A stretch of DNA of 32,713 nucleotides from JANNWF01 sp052390415 (GTDB lineage Bacteria > Pseudomonadota > Gammaproteobacteria > Xanthomonadales > Xanthomonadaceae). The notes below the pieces were generated by a model, which worked only from the letters and a program-made list of their open reading frames with translations, was not told the DNA's origin and ran no database searches. Position 1 is the stretch's first letter. The number at the start of each line of letters is the position of its first letter. The position numbers and the translations under genes were made by a program. Positions 14,710 to 23,730 of this stretch are shown piece after piece. The DNA is taken from positions 1 through 32,713 of the forward strand of contig JBQTGY010000106.1 in assembly GCA_052390415.1 (NCBI GenBank), read 5' to 3'.

Positions 14710-15224
14710 GCGTTTTCTCCGTTGCCGGCATTGAGCCGTTGCAACTTGTGTTTGATGCGGCCGATGCGGGTCGCGACGTTGGTTCCGGTGAGGCCGATCA
14801 TCGAGGCGATTTCTTCCTGCCCGTAACCTTCGAGATAAAGCAGGATCAGGGCGCGATTGATGGCGTCGAGTTGGCCAATGAGGTGGTGCAGGGCGAGCAA
14901 GTCGTCGCTTTGCGCGGCCATCGCCTGATCGGCGGCGGCGAGATCCATGCCGAACTCATCGATGGGCAAGGTGTCGCGAATGCGGCGGCTGTCGCCGCGA
15001 TAACAGGAGATCGCCACGTTCATGGCGATCTGATGCATCCAGGTGGAGAAGGTGGCACGACCGTCAAAGCGTGGCCAGGCTCGCCATAGCTCGACCACGA
15101 TCTCCTGGATCAGGTCGCCGCGATCCTCGCGCCGTGCGCAATAGGCATTCGCCACCTTGTAAAGGATCCCGCGATGTGGCTCCAAGGCATCGATGAAGGC
15201 GGATTGGGAGGACCTGACACTCAT
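14706..15224 (-). CDS. ECF-type RNA polymerase sigma factor
   Basis: With the ATG at 15224 (MSVRSSQSAFIDALEPHRG) the protein has 172 residues, the usual ECF size. Region 2 is clear: ARREDRGDLIQEIVVELWRAWPRFDG then FSTWMHQIAMNVAISCYR, which contacts the -10 element. Region 4 is INRALILLYLEGYGQEEIAS, MIGLTGTNVATRIGRIKHKL, a helix-turn-helix for the -35 element. An earlier start at 15311 would add 29 residues of unlikely character. It overlaps the downstream 8-TM gene by 4 nt. The target genes and signal are unknown. I could not identify an autoregulated promoter by eye. Confidence 0.92.
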   Translation of the reverse strand: MSVRSSQSAFIDALEPHRGILYKVANAYCARREDRGDLIQEIVVELWRAWPRFDGRATFSTWMHQIAMNVAISCYRGDSRRIRDTLPIDEFGMDLAAADQAMAAQSDDLLALHHLIGQLDAINRALILLYLEGYGQEEIASMIGLTGTNVATRIGRIKHKLQRLNAGNGENA

Positions 15225-15291
15225 GTGGGCTTGGCTGTTGGCGAGCCCGGTCTGGGCTCGCTTGAGTGATTCGCCAACTGGCAGCGATTTA

Positions 15292-16521
15292 TCACAGCGC
15301 CGCAGCCACATTGACGTTGGCGTTCGAATTCGCGCGCGATTTGCCGTTCAGCAGTCGACCGATAGCGTGATTGCGCACCCCGTAGTGATAGCTGACCAGC
15401 ATCAAACCCATAGCAACCGACAACGCCAGTGGATACTCGATCCACCAGGGCCAATCCATCTGCACGGCCACCACTTGCAGCGCCATCACCAGCGGAATAT
15501 GGATCAGATAAATCCAGTACGAAGCATCGGCCAGATAGCGACGCAGCGGGCTGGCAGCGCTGCAGAAGCGCAGGCTCATGCCGACCAGCGCCAGCGTCCA
15601 GCTCCACGCGGCGGTGGCGTAAGCCAATGCGTAAGCCAACGTTTGGAGATCGCCGCTGGCAGGGTCAGAACCGGGGGAGAGTCCGATGGTGGCCAAGCAG
15701 CCGGCCGTAGCGACGACCGCGAGTGCCAGATTGAGGGGCCAGCGACTTTCAATCTGAGCTAGCAGGTGGCGTTGCCGCTCAAGCGCCCATCCCACCGCGA
15801 ATGCCAGCGAAAAACTCACTGTCGCAGCCAGATTCGGATACAGCGAATGATCGGGTGTGGGCACGCCGAACCAAGCGTGCCAGATAGGCAGCGAAAACAG
15901 GGCCAGGCCAACCGGCACGGCCAGCAGCAGCGGCGCTGCGAGTCCAAGAATCCGTTGCACCACACGATCCAATGCGGCCTGCGCTCGACCGCCACGATCA
16001 AGCATCGCCAGCGCCGCGCGCAGGGCGAGCATCGCCGGATAGAGCAGGGACAGCACGTACAGAAACCACAGATGCGTCAGCGGAAAGTCAGCAGCGGTGA
16101 ATGCCGGGCCGGGCGGCGATTCGGCGGGCAACACACCATCGAACTTGATCCAGGCACTCCACACCACGACCATCACGATGGCTGTCATCACCAGCGGCCA
16201 CGCCAGCAGCAGTGGCAACAGGATGCGCTTGCAACGATCCCTGATGAAGGCCATCAGGCCCAATTGATTGAGCGCCAACCGACCGAAGAATCCGGCGAGC
16301 AAAAAGAACGTGGTCATCCGAAACAGGTGGATCCAGTAAAACCAGACAGCTAGTGCGACGCTGGACTCAGTCTCGCTGACGATCCAGAAATACTGCGAGC
16401 CGGGCAGGTACGACATGCTGGCATGCAGGGCGACACCGAGCAGCAAAGCGAAGCCGCGCAGGGCGTCGAGTCCGTGCAGGCGTTGAACGGGAAGCGGGGT
16501 GGTAACCGTAGCGAGTGACAT
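15292..16521 (-). CDS. acyltransferase-3 family membrane protein
   Basis: This integral membrane O-acyltransferase has 409 residues and about 10-11 hydrophobic segments. The family signature is near the N-terminus: RLHGLDALRGFALLLGVALH, with conserved Arg and His. It continues with FFLLAGFFGRL and LTHLWFLYVLSLLY, and near the end DASYWIYLIHIPLVMALQ. Such enzymes transfer acetyl or succinyl groups to sugars of surface glycans. The nearest resemblance is to the OpgC/MdoC-like branch. The ATG at 16521 (MSLATVTTPLPVQ) has AAGGA about 8 nt upstream and is chosen over an in-frame start at 16590. The acceptor substrate cannot be told. It stands alone, 67 nt downstream of the sigma gene's start and on the same strand. 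Confidence 0.88.
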   Translation of the reverse strand: MSLATVTTPLPVQRLHGLDALRGFALLLGVALHASMSYLPGSQYFWIVSETESSVALAVWFYWIHLFRMTTFFLLAGFFGRLALNQLGLMAFIRDRCKRILLPLLLAWPLVMTAIVMVVVWSAWIKFDGVLPAESPPGPAFTAADFPLTHLWFLYVLSLLYPAMLALRAALAMLDRGGRAQAALDRVVQRILGLAAPLLLAVPVGLALFSLPIWHAWFGVPTPDHSLYPNLAATVSFSLAFAVGWALERQRHLLAQIESRWPLNLALAVVATAGCLATIGLSPGSDPASGDLQTLAYALAYATAAWSWTLALVGMSLRFCSAASPLRRYLADASYWIYLIHIPLVMALQVVAVQMDWPWWIEYPLALSVAMGLMLVSYHYGVRNHAIGRLLNGKSRANSNANVNVAAAL

Positions 16522-16648
16522 GAGCAAGATCCTTGCGGGCGATGAACCGACGCGGACGCTTTTCGTCCGACGATCAGTTATTCGCCGCAAGTGATGGAAA
16601 TATCACAAGGCTGCGTGGACGCTTGCCTCACATCACGCGCAGCAAACA

Positions 16649-16779
16649 TCTTCAACGCGGAGGCGCGGAGAACGCAGAGGTTCGCAGGATTCAACCAATG
16701 GATGGACGGATGCCTGACACTCGACCATCCGGTTTCCTCTACGCGCCTGTGCCTACTTTGCGCCTGCGCGTTGAAGACC
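16649..16779. repeat. dispersed 'CGCGGAGGCGCGGAGAACGCAGAG' type repeat, inverted ends
   Basis: TCTTCAACGCGGAGGCGC on the left is matched by the reverse complement of a right-hand tract, which reads TCTTCAACGCGCAGGCGC, with partial identity for about 30 nt. The element fills most of the 408-bp gap between the acyltransferase and clp. The remainder (16780-16929) has a GGCTGC-TTT-GCAGCC hairpin at 16830-16844 and no supported gene. Confidence 0.6.
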
Positions 16780-16929
16780 TGCGGTGCGAAAAAGCCGCCG
16801 TGGTCAACGTATCGCGCCTTCTGGCGATGGGCTGCTTTGCAGCCACGCCTTCGCTGCGCTCGGTCCCACAGCATCAACCCGATACTGAGGTTCGAGTGGC
16901 CGCCAAGGTTCGCCCGCAGCAGCGCTCTT

Positions 16930-17616
16930 TCAGGTCTCGGTGCGGTACACCACCACCGTCTTGCCGCGTGCGTGCAGGGCACCTTGTTCTTCCAGTTGCT
17001 TCAACACCCGTCCCGCCATCTCGCGCGAGCAGCCGACGATGCGTGCCAGCTCCTGTCGGCTGACCCGAATCTGCGTGCCCTGTGGATGGCTCATGGCGTC
17101 GGGCTCCTCGCAGAGGTCGACCAAGGTGCGGCTGATGCGATTGGAAACATCCAGGAATGCCAGTCGACTCGCCTTGCGGCTGGTATGCAGCAGGCGCTTG
17201 GTCAACTGCGCGCCGATCGCAAACAGGATGCGCGGACACTCGTCGGCCAGGGGGCCGGCGAACAGGGCATGCAGGCGCTCGACGCCGATTTCGGCCAGCT
17301 CGCAGGCGCTGCGCGTGCGCAACAACACTTCACGTTGTGGCGTGTTGACGAAGATGCCGGTTTCACCGACGAAATCGCCAGCGTTGATGTAACTCAGCAC
17401 CAGCTCGCGGCCGTCGTCTTCCTCCAGCATCACGCTCAAGGTGCCGCTGATGACGTAGTAGATGGTGCCAGCGGGATCACCCGGCCGGAACACGTCGGCG
17501 CGACTGGGATAACGGCGACGATGGCAGTGCGCCAAAAACCGATCCAGAGAGAATGGATTGGGCGCCAACGACGCAGGTTGGATAGGCCGCCAGAGCGCTG
17601 TGGCCAAAGTGGTCAT
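16930..17616 (-). CDS. clp: Clp/CRP-family global transcription regulator
   Basis: The product has 228 residues from the ATG at 17616 (MTTLATALWRPI), which follows a GGGGGAAA tract. The N-terminal cyclic-nucleotide-binding fold is seen in RRRYPSRADVFRPGDPAGTIYYVISGTLSV and YINAGDFVGETGIF. A long dimerisation helix and the winged helix-turn-helix QELARIVGCSREMAGRVLKQ follow. In Xanthomonas, Clp controls virulence, exopolysaccharide and other genes and responds to cyclic di-GMP rather than cAMP. That effector is known for the family, not shown here. The divergent arrangement with speD is the same as I know from Xanthomonas. An upstream start at 17682 is unlikely. Confidence 0.93.
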   Translation of the reverse strand: MTTLATALWRPIQPASLAPNPFSLDRFLAHCHRRRYPSRADVFRPGDPAGTIYYVISGTLSVMLEEDDGRELVLSYINAGDFVGETGIFVNTPQREVLLRTRSACELAEIGVERLHALFAGPLADECPRILFAIGAQLTKRLLHTSRKASRLAFLDVSNRISRTLVDLCEEPDAMSHPQGTQIRVSRQELARIVGCSREMAGRVLKQLEEQGALHARGKTVVVYRTET

Positions 17617-17793
17617 TGATGATTTCCCCCGCGCCGTAGTGACGCCTTTGCCAAGAGTAAACGCGCCTCGCTTACGCGGCAATGCGTCACACTTTCACGA
17701 TGACCATGCACGAGCACAAAGAACGCGATAGTGCCTGTCTTGAATTTGGCCGATAATCGCCGGCTATTCTGCTTGGACCGGACTGAAACGACC

Positions 17794-18612
17794 GTGGTCA
17801 AACCATTGCCTCGTCTGAAGCTTCAAGGCTTCAACAACCTCACCAAAGCGCTGAGTTTCAACATTTATGACGTCTGCTACGCGGTCAGCGAAGAGCAGCG
17901 GCAGCGCTATATCGAGTACATCGACGAAGCCTACAACGCGGATCGACTGACACAGATTTTGACCGAGGTCGCCCACATCATTGGCGCCAACGTGCTCAAC
18001 GTCGCCCGCCAGGATTACGACCCGCAGGGTGCGTCGGTGACAATCCTGATCTCCGAACAACCGGTGATCGACAAGAAGGCCGCCGGCAAGGAAGTGCTCT
18101 CCGGCGCGGTGCGCGAGCATCCGACCGAAGCGTCGGTGGTGGCGCATCTGGACAAGAGCCACATCACCGTCCACACCTATCCGGAAACCCATCCGCAAAA
18201 CGGCATTGCGACGTTTCGCGCGGACATCGATGTCGCTACCTGCGGGGTGATCTCACCGCTGAAAGCGCTCAACTATCTGATCGAGAGTCTCGAATCCGAC
18301 ATCGTGATCATGGATTACCGCGTGCGCGGATTTACCCGCGACGTGCGTGGCAAGAAGCACTACATCGACCACAAGATAAATTCGATCCAGGATTATCTGG
18401 CCAAGCACATCCGCAACAAATACGAGATGTTCGACGTCAACGTCTATCAAGAGAACATCTTCCACACCAAGATGCATGTGAAAGAGTTCGATCTGGACAC
18501 GTACTTGTTTGAAGAGAAGGCCAAGAACCTCAGCTTCAAGGAGCGCCTGCGCATCGAGGCGCAGTTGAAGCGCGAGATCGAAGAGCTGTTTCACGGGCGC
18601 AATCTGGATTGA
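17794..18612 (+). CDS. speD: S-adenosylmethionine decarboxylase proenzyme
   Basis: This enzyme decarboxylates S-adenosylmethionine to the aminopropyl donor for spermidine synthesis. It is made as a proenzyme and cleaves itself to create a pyruvoyl cofactor. The cleavage site is LDKSHITVHTYPETHP, between K121 and S122, the same as in the E. coli-type enzyme. FRADIDVATCGVISPLKALN and the strongly conserved C-terminal DVNVYQENIFHTKM and EELFHGRNL follow. The GTG at 17794 (MVKPLPRLKLQGFNNL) matches the family N-terminus. The ATG at 17731 would add 21 unrelated residues. The product has 272 residues. The 177-bp gap to clp must hold both promoters, but I could not pick out a convincing full Clp site. 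Confidence 0.97.
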   Translation: MVKPLPRLKLQGFNNLTKALSFNIYDVCYAVSEEQRQRYIEYIDEAYNADRLTQILTEVAHIIGANVLNVARQDYDPQGASVTILISEQPVIDKKAAGKEVLSGAVREHPTEASVVAHLDKSHITVHTYPETHPQNGIATFRADIDVATCGVISPLKALNYLIESLESDIVIMDYRVRGFTRDVRGKKHYIDHKINSIQDYLAKHIRNKYEMFDVNVYQENIFHTKMHVKEFDLDTYLFEEKAKNLSFKERLRIEAQLKREIEELFHGRNLD

Positions 18613-18628
18613 CTCAGACGGGGCAGAA

Positions 18629-21166
18629 ATGGCGGAACCCGACGATCAAGCTGCTACCGAGGGCATCGAAGAGAGTCTGATTCCGCAGCTCGCAGGGCGG
18701 CTACCGTTCGAGCGGGTTGGCCCCTATCGCCTGTTGCGTTCGCTGGGTTCTGGCGGGATGGGCGAGGTTTATCTCGCCGAGCGCATTGACGGCGCGTTCC
18801 GCCAGGAAGTGGCGCTGAAGATGGTGCCGTTTGCGCTTGCAGACAGCGAGCGCGCTGCACGTCTGCGCCGCGAGCGGCAGATACTGGCGCAGCTTGAGCA
18901 CCCCAATCTGGCGCGTCTGCTGGACGGCGGAATCGCCCCTGACGGCACACCGTTCCTGGCCATGGAGTATGTCCGCGGCCTGACTCTGGTCGATTGGCTC
19001 ATCAGCCAGACACCCGCCATCGAGGATCGGCTGGACCGGTTTCTGGAGCTGTGCGCCGTGGTCTCCTACGCGCACCAGCGGCTGATCATTCACCGCGACA
19101 TCAAACCTGGAAACATTCTGGTCGACGAAACCGGCAAGGCGCGGTTGCTCGACTTCGGCATCGCCAAGCTGCTTGTCCCCGATACCTCCGATCCCACGCT
19201 GACAGTGGCCGGTCTGGCGCCGATGACGGCGTCCTACGCGGCGCCGGAGCAGGTCCAGGGCAAGCTCATCACCACGGCCACGGATGTCTACCAGTTGGGG
19301 CTGGTGCTGTACTGGCTGCTCACCGGAACACAGGCGCAGCCGCTGTCGCGCACCACACGTCCCAGCGAGATCGAGCGCTTCGTGTGCGTCAATGAACCGG
19401 TACCGCCGTCGCGCTGTGCGCCCGGTGAGCACGCCGTGCGGTCGTCGGGGCGCTACGCAGCTGACCTCGACACCATCGTCATGAAGGCGCTGCGCAAGGA
19501 GCCAGAACGGCGTTATGCCAGCGTCGAGGCGCTGGCCGAGGACCTGCGCCGGATGCGCGCCAGGCAACCGATTCTGGCGCGACCGATCAGTGCCTTTGAT
19601 CGTATGCGCCGCTTCGTCGAGCGCAATGTGCTGGCGACGACGGTCGGGTTGATGGCGGCGCTCGCGCTGCTGGCTTTCGGCCTGCACGAACGCCATTTGC
19701 GCGCTGCCGCCGACCTTGCGCGGGCCGAGGCAGAACGCTCGCTGGAAGACCGCGATCGAGCCCTGTCGCGCGCGGAGTCGGTGCAAGGGTTTCTGATTGA
19801 CATGTTCAGCGGTGCGCAGGCCAGCGGCAAAGGCCGCGAGCTGCGTGTAGTGGACGTGCTGGACGCTGCCGAGTCCAAGATCAGCGGACGCATTGAGACC
19901 GAGCCGGATGCCGCGCTCGCGCTGGTCGCCGCGCTGGCAAAGGTGCGGCTGTCACTGGGGCAGTACAAGGAAGCAGGTGGGCTTCTCGACGGTGTGCTGC
20001 CGGCGCTGGAAATCGCCGTGGGTGAGGATGATCAGCGCGTGCTGGATCTCGTCAACTCGCGTGCCACAGCAGCAGATTACCTTGGCGACTACGCGCTAAA
20101 GCTCGAACTCAACACACGCCGCCACGAGCGCCTGCTGCGCAGCCGCGGCGAGCGCGATGCGGCAACCCTGACTGCCCTGTTCGACAAGGGCGCGTCACGC
20201 TTTTTCCTTGACCAGCGAGCGCTCGCCTGGGAGGAAATGAGCGCTGCGGCGACGGCACTGGCCGAGGTGCTGGGTGCGGACGACCCGCGTGCGCTCGAGG
20301 TGGCCCGCTACGAAGTTCAGTTCCTCTACGTTGATCGACGCTACGAGGAAGCGCGCGTGCGTGGATTGCGGGTGCACCAACGCGCCGAAGCGGCGCTCGG
20401 TCCGACCCATCCGACCACCATGAGTGTGTTGAATATGGTCGCGATGTCGCTGGACGGCCTCGGTCGCTGGCGCGAATCGCTTGCCCTGCACCAGCGGTTG
20501 CAGGCCCTGACGGTCGAGCAGTCGGGGCCACGCAGTGCAAACCTGGTCAATGGCCACAACCGTCAAGGTCTGGTGCTGATGGCAATGGGCGACCTCGATG
20601 CCGCCATTGCGGCGTTTGAGTTGGCGATCGATCTGGGTTCGCCCGTGCTTGGGCCGACCAGTCCGAACGTGCTGATGGCGCAGATGAACTTGGCCACGGC
20701 GCTGAGTCTTGCCGGCAGACACCCGCCCGCCGCCGAACGCCTGGACTTCGTTCTCGCCGAGCGGCAGAAGATCTTCGGCGAAAGCAGCACGTTGTTTGTC
20801 ATGTCGTTGATGCAGGCGGCCGTCCTGCAGGCGAGGGCGGACAATTTTCGCGGCGCCGAAAGTACCCTTCGCCGCGCAAGCGAGCTGCTGGAGGGCTTGA
20901 GCGAGGACCAGTTGCGCGGCGCCAAATGGTTAGGCGATCAGCTGATCGCGCAGCGCGCGCTGGTTCACGCCTGGGAACATGGCCCGGCGAATCTGGACGA
21001 GACATTTCTGCTGCCTATGCGGCGCCTGCAGGATGAAGTCGGGCCGCACTCCGGCTCCTTGCTCAGCGTCTTGCTCAACGATCTTCGCGCCCTTCGCGAG
21101 CGCCACGGCAGCCTGCCGCCGGCGGTTGAGGCCTACCTCGCGGCGGTATTTCCCGCGTCGTCGTAG
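18629..21166 (+). CDS. eukaryotic-type Ser/Thr protein kinase with membrane segment and TPR-like C-terminal half
   Basis: The product has 845 residues. The kinase domain spans about 33-310: glycine-rich loop LGSGGMGEVYLAE, lysine K64 in VALK, catalytic HRDIKPGNILV with D157, DFGIAKL with D175, and an APEQ motif. All catalytic residues are present, so it should be active. A single membrane helix follows at about 334-353 (NVLATTVGLMAALALLAFGL), then a coiled stretch of alanine, arginine and glutamate. The second half is built of helical repeats of the tetratricopeptide kind (e.g. NMVAMSLDGLGRWRESLALH; MNLATALSLAGRHPPAAERL), probably periplasmic. It starts 16 nt after speD and may be co-transcribed with it. 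Targets are unknown. Confidence 0.93.
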   Translation: MAEPDDQAATEGIEESLIPQLAGRLPFERVGPYRLLRSLGSGGMGEVYLAERIDGAFRQEVALKMVPFALADSERAARLRRERQILAQLEHPNLARLLDGGIAPDGTPFLAMEYVRGLTLVDWLISQTPAIEDRLDRFLELCAVVSYAHQRLIIHRDIKPGNILVDETGKARLLDFGIAKLLVPDTSDPTLTVAGLAPMTASYAAPEQVQGKLITTATDVYQLGLVLYWLLTGTQAQPLSRTTRPSEIERFVCVNEPVPPSRCAPGEHAVRSSGRYAADLDTIVMKALRKEPERRYASVEALAEDLRRMRARQPILARPISAFDRMRRFVERNVLATTVGLMAALALLAFGLHERHLRAAADLARAEAERSLEDRDRALSRAESVQGFLIDMFSGAQASGKGRELRVVDVLDAAESKISGRIETEPDAALALVAALAKVRLSLGQYKEAGGLLDGVLPALEIAVGEDDQRVLDLVNSRATAADYLGDYALKLELNTRRHERLLRSRGERDAATLTALFDKGASRFFLDQRALAWEEMSAAATALAEVLGADDPRALEVARYEVQFLYVDRRYEEARVRGLRVHQRAEAALGPTHPTTMSVLNMVAMSLDGLGRWRESLALHQRLQALTVEQSGPRSANLVNGHNRQGLVLMAMGDLDAAIAAFELAIDLGSPVLGPTSPNVLMAQMNLATALSLAGRHPPAAERLDFVLAERQKIFGESSTLFVMSLMQAAVLQARADNFRGAESTLRRASELLEGLSEDQLRGAKWLGDQLIAQRALVHAWEHGPANLDETFLLPMRRLQDEVGPHSGSLLSVLLNDLRALRERHGSLPPAVEAYLAAVFPASS

Positions 21167-21204
21167 TCCGCTCGGTGCCTGCCACAGGCCCTGAAATGGC
21201 CAAG

Positions 21205-21852
21205 CTAGACCCGGTACGCCACCGCCTTCATCACCGCACTGGCCAGCCGCATCAGGCTCGGCACCGGCGCGGGCAATTCGCGGGCACCAGCGACTAGCGC
21301 CGCTTGTCCATGCGCCGCTTCATCGGCTTGCATCTGGCTGACGATCTCGCGACTGCGTTGGTCTGCAATGGGCAAAGAATGCAGATGTTCGCCCAGATGC
21401 GCTTCCACCTGGCGCTCGGTCTCGACCACGAAACCCAGGTTGTAGCCATCGCCGGCCATGCCCGCTGCCAGACCCATCGCGTAGCTGCCGGCATACCAAA
21501 GGGGATTGAGCAAGCTGGCGCGGCTTTCGAGTTCACTCAAGCGCTCGGCACACCACGCAAGATGGTCGCCTTCTTCGGACGCGGCATGCAGCAACGCGGC
21601 CTTGGTGACGGAATCACGCGCTACCGCCGCCTGGCCGAAGTACAGCGCCTGCGCGCACACCTCGCCGGTGTGGTTGACCCGCATCAGTCCGGCCGAATGT
21701 TTGCGTTGTGCGTCGTCCAGATGGTCGCTCGGCGACTGTGCAGGATTGGATCGATGCGCGACTTGGGCTGCGCCCATTGAAGTCGCGAGCGCGCGCTCGG
21801 CTTCGATCAGCAGCCGGTCGATGAAGGAGAAGTTGCGTGCGCTGTTGGTCAC
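21205..21852 (-). CDS. coq7: ubiquinone biosynthesis hydroxylase (demethoxyubiquinone monooxygenase)
   Basis: This diiron enzyme hydroxylates the demethoxyubiquinone ring in ubiquinone synthesis. The product has 215 residues from GTG at 21852 (MTNSARNFSFIDRLLIEAERAL). No ATG fits, and a longer frame beginning at 22056 overlaps the neighbouring gene. The four ligand-bearing helices are visible: LMRVNHTGEVCAQALYFGQ, SEEGDHLAWC, VETERQVEAHLGEHLHSLP and QADEAAHGQAAL. It lies 37 nt downstream of the Fe-S oxidoreductase gene and probably shares its transcript. Confidence 0.95.
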   Translation of the reverse strand: MTNSARNFSFIDRLLIEAERALATSMGAAQVAHRSNPAQSPSDHLDDAQRKHSAGLMRVNHTGEVCAQALYFGQAAVARDSVTKAALLHAASEEGDHLAWCAERLSELESRASLLNPLWYAGSYAMGLAAGMAGDGYNLGFVVETERQVEAHLGEHLHSLPIADQRSREIVSQMQADEAAHGQAALVAGARELPAPVPSLMRLASAVMKAVAYRV

Positions 21853-21889
21853 GGTAAGTCGCTCGGCGGATGTTTGGTGAGTGGTGAGT

Positions 21890-23140
21890 TCATAACAAAT
21901 GTTCGGCGAGGCGCTGAATGGGATGTTGCGTCCGCAGCGTCGAGTGTCGCTCATTGAGGCCGCTCGCCAAGTGAATTCGACAGCCGACATTGGCCGAGCA
22001 CAGCGTGGTTGCTGTGTGGTTGCTGATGGAATCCAGCAGAGTTGCCCGCAGCACATTGGCGCGTTGTGGATCGGTCAGTGCATTGCTGCCAGCAGCCCCG
22101 CAGCAACCGCGATCGGCAAGCGAGTGGATGCGAAGACCTGGAATCGTCGCAAGCACTTTTGCCGCAGCGTCGGATTGACCCACGGCAGTGGCCTGGGTGC
22201 AAGGCGTGTGCACGATCACGCCCTCGCTGGATGTGCGCAGTGGCAGCGTCGGCAAAGCCTGGTCATCGGCGACGAACGCCAGCAATTCGTGGACGGGCAC
22301 GCCGGTGCCTGCCAACGCTGCGTGCAGATCGGCATAACAACCACTGACCGCAATCAGCACGGCCGCACACCCGGCGACCTCGGTCAGCATAGTTTGACGC
22401 GTGGACTCCGCTTGTTCGGCCGCGCCAACGAGCGCGCCAGCGTGTCGATGCAAGGCACCACAACACAACGGACCCGAGGGTAACCACACGTCCCAGCCCA
22501 AACGCGTGAGTACCGTGATCGCGGCGCGGTGCACATCGGCATCGAGACGCTGCGCGACGCAGCCTGTGAACAACGCCAGGCGGCCGCGCGATATGCCTTG
22601 CGCAGAGTGGACTCCAGCGCGCGGAGGTGCCGCTGGTATCGGCGGCACATACGGAATCCAACGCAATGGCAGCAGCGCTCGCGCCAGCCGCAGCAATGGC
22701 CAACCTAATGCAAGCAGCCAGCGTTTGCTTATCGCCCATTCCAATCCGCGCTGCCGCCAATTGGGAGCGCGCTTCGCTCTGACCATTGCACGGGCGTCCG
22801 CCATCAAGGCATCGAAGGTGACGCCCGCGGGACACACGCTTTCGCAACGTCGACAACTGAGGCAATGGTCGAGCGCGTCCGCCGCGTCGACAAATGCATC
22901 GCCCAAGCGATCTTGCGCCAAGGCCGCCGCCAAGCTGATCCGCCCGCGTGGCGATTCTGTTTCGGTCTGACTGATCGTATATGTGGGGCAGTGCGGCTGG
23001 CACAAGCCGCAACGCACGCAGGCTTGGGTCTGCCGCAATAGTCGCCGAGAAATCTCATCATGTGGGCCGTCATCAGGCCGCGAGTGATCTGGTCGGGCTT
23101 CATCGCGACGTGGCAATTCAACGTTGCTCAAGTGGTCCAC
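21890..23140 (-). CDS. (Fe-S)-binding oxidoreductase subunit, glycolate oxidase GlcF-like
   Basis: The product has 416 residues. Two 4Fe-4S motifs lie near the N-terminus: CVRCGLCQPHCP (C41, C44, C47, C51) and CLSCRRCESVCP (C93, C96, C99, C103). Two cysteine-rich CCG domains follow: LFTGCVAQ with PLCCGALH, and HTPCTQ with RGCCGAAG. This order matches the GlcF subunit of glycolate oxidase and related electron-transfer subunits. No flavin subunits (GlcD/GlcE) lie beside it, so the partner and substrate are open. The start is GTG at 23140 with a weak ribosome binding site, and another start is possible. It precedes coq7 on the same strand and is divergent from rplM. Confidence 0.9.
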   Translation of the reverse strand: MDHLSNVELPRRDEARPDHSRPDDGPHDEISRRLLRQTQACVRCGLCQPHCPTYTISQTETESPRGRISLAAALAQDRLGDAFVDAADALDHCLSCRRCESVCPAGVTFDALMADARAMVRAKRAPNWRQRGLEWAISKRWLLALGWPLLRLARALLPLRWIPYVPPIPAAPPRAGVHSAQGISRGRLALFTGCVAQRLDADVHRAAITVLTRLGWDVWLPSGPLCCGALHRHAGALVGAAEQAESTRQTMLTEVAGCAAVLIAVSGCYADLHAALAGTGVPVHELLAFVADDQALPTLPLRTSSEGVIVHTPCTQATAVGQSDAAAKVLATIPGLRIHSLADRGCCGAAGSNALTDPQRANVLRATLLDSISNHTATTLCSANVGCRIHLASGLNERHSTLRTQHPIQRLAEHLL

Positions 23141-23220
23141 CTGATGGCCAACAGACCCTGATAAAGCTTGCGATTAGCCGCGCAGACTAACACGCACGGA
23201 TCGATGCGCCGCTTTCGGGC

Positions 23221-23249
23221 TTGCGCAAAACCCATATCCCGACTACTAT
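23221..23249 (+). promoter_or_regulatory. predicted rplM-rpsI promoter
   Basis: TTGCGC (23221-23226), 17 bp, then TACTAT (23244-23249), 38 nt before the rplM ATG. The -10 matches the consensus in four of six positions and the -35 in three. The prediction is by eye. Confidence 0.4.
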
Positions 23250-23286
23250 TCCGCTCCTTTCTTTTCCGTTTGCCCTTTGGAGCTTT

Positions 23287-23718
23287 ATGAAGACCATTAG
23301 CGCCAAGCCGGAGACCGTGAAGCGCGACTGGTACGTCGTCGACGCTACCGGCAAGACGCTCGGTCGTCTGTGCTCTGAGCTCGCCCGCCGCCTGCGCGGC
23401 AAGCACAAGCCCATCTACACCCCGCACGTTGATACCGGCGACTACCTGGTCGTCATCAATGCCGAGAAGATCCACACCACCGGCAACAAGCTGCAAGACA
23501 AGCTGTATCACCGGTTCACCGGCCACATCGGTAACCTGAAGACGCAGAGCTTGGGTCAGATGTTGTCGGGTGCACACCCTGAGCGCGTGATCGAGATCAG
23601 CGTCAAGGGCATGCTGCCGAAGAATCCTCTGGGCCGTGCGATGTATCGCAAGCTCAAGGTTTACGCCGGCGCCGATCACCCGCACACCGCGCAACAGCCG
23701 CAAGTACTCGATATCTAA
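23287..23718 (+). CDS. rplM: 50S ribosomal protein L13
   Basis: The product has 143 residues, the normal L13 length, starting MKTISAKPETVKRDWYVVDA. Family marks include TLGRLCSELARRLRGKHKP, TPHVDTGDYLVVINAEKI and VKGMLPKNPLGRAMYRKLKVY. GGAG precedes the ATG at 23287. An in-frame ATG at 23221 is rejected because its extra 22 residues do not belong to L13. rpsI follows after 12 nt, the usual pairing in bacteria. Confidence 0.99.
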   Translation: MKTISAKPETVKRDWYVVDATGKTLGRLCSELARRLRGKHKPIYTPHVDTGDYLVVINAEKIHTTGNKLQDKLYHRFTGHIGNLKTQSLGQMLSGAHPERVIEISVKGMLPKNPLGRAMYRKLKVYAGADHPHTAQQPQVLDI

Positions 23719-23730
23719 GGCCCGTAGAAC

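Noticed and set aside
13759..14826. 355-residue plus-strand open frame opposite the eight-TM gene
   Set aside because: Gln/Arg/His-rich with no fold pattern; shadow of the membrane protein.
16578..16982. 134-residue minus-strand frame in the acyltransferase-clp gap
   Set aside because: It overlaps the dispersed repeat (peptides such as NAEARRTQR on the other strand are typical repeat translations) and has no ribosome binding site.
17680..17710. Possible CRP/Clp box near TGCGTCACACTTTCACG between clp and speD
   Set aside because: Only half-site similarity; the two TGTGA-like halves are not in the correct inverted arrangement with a 6-bp spacer.
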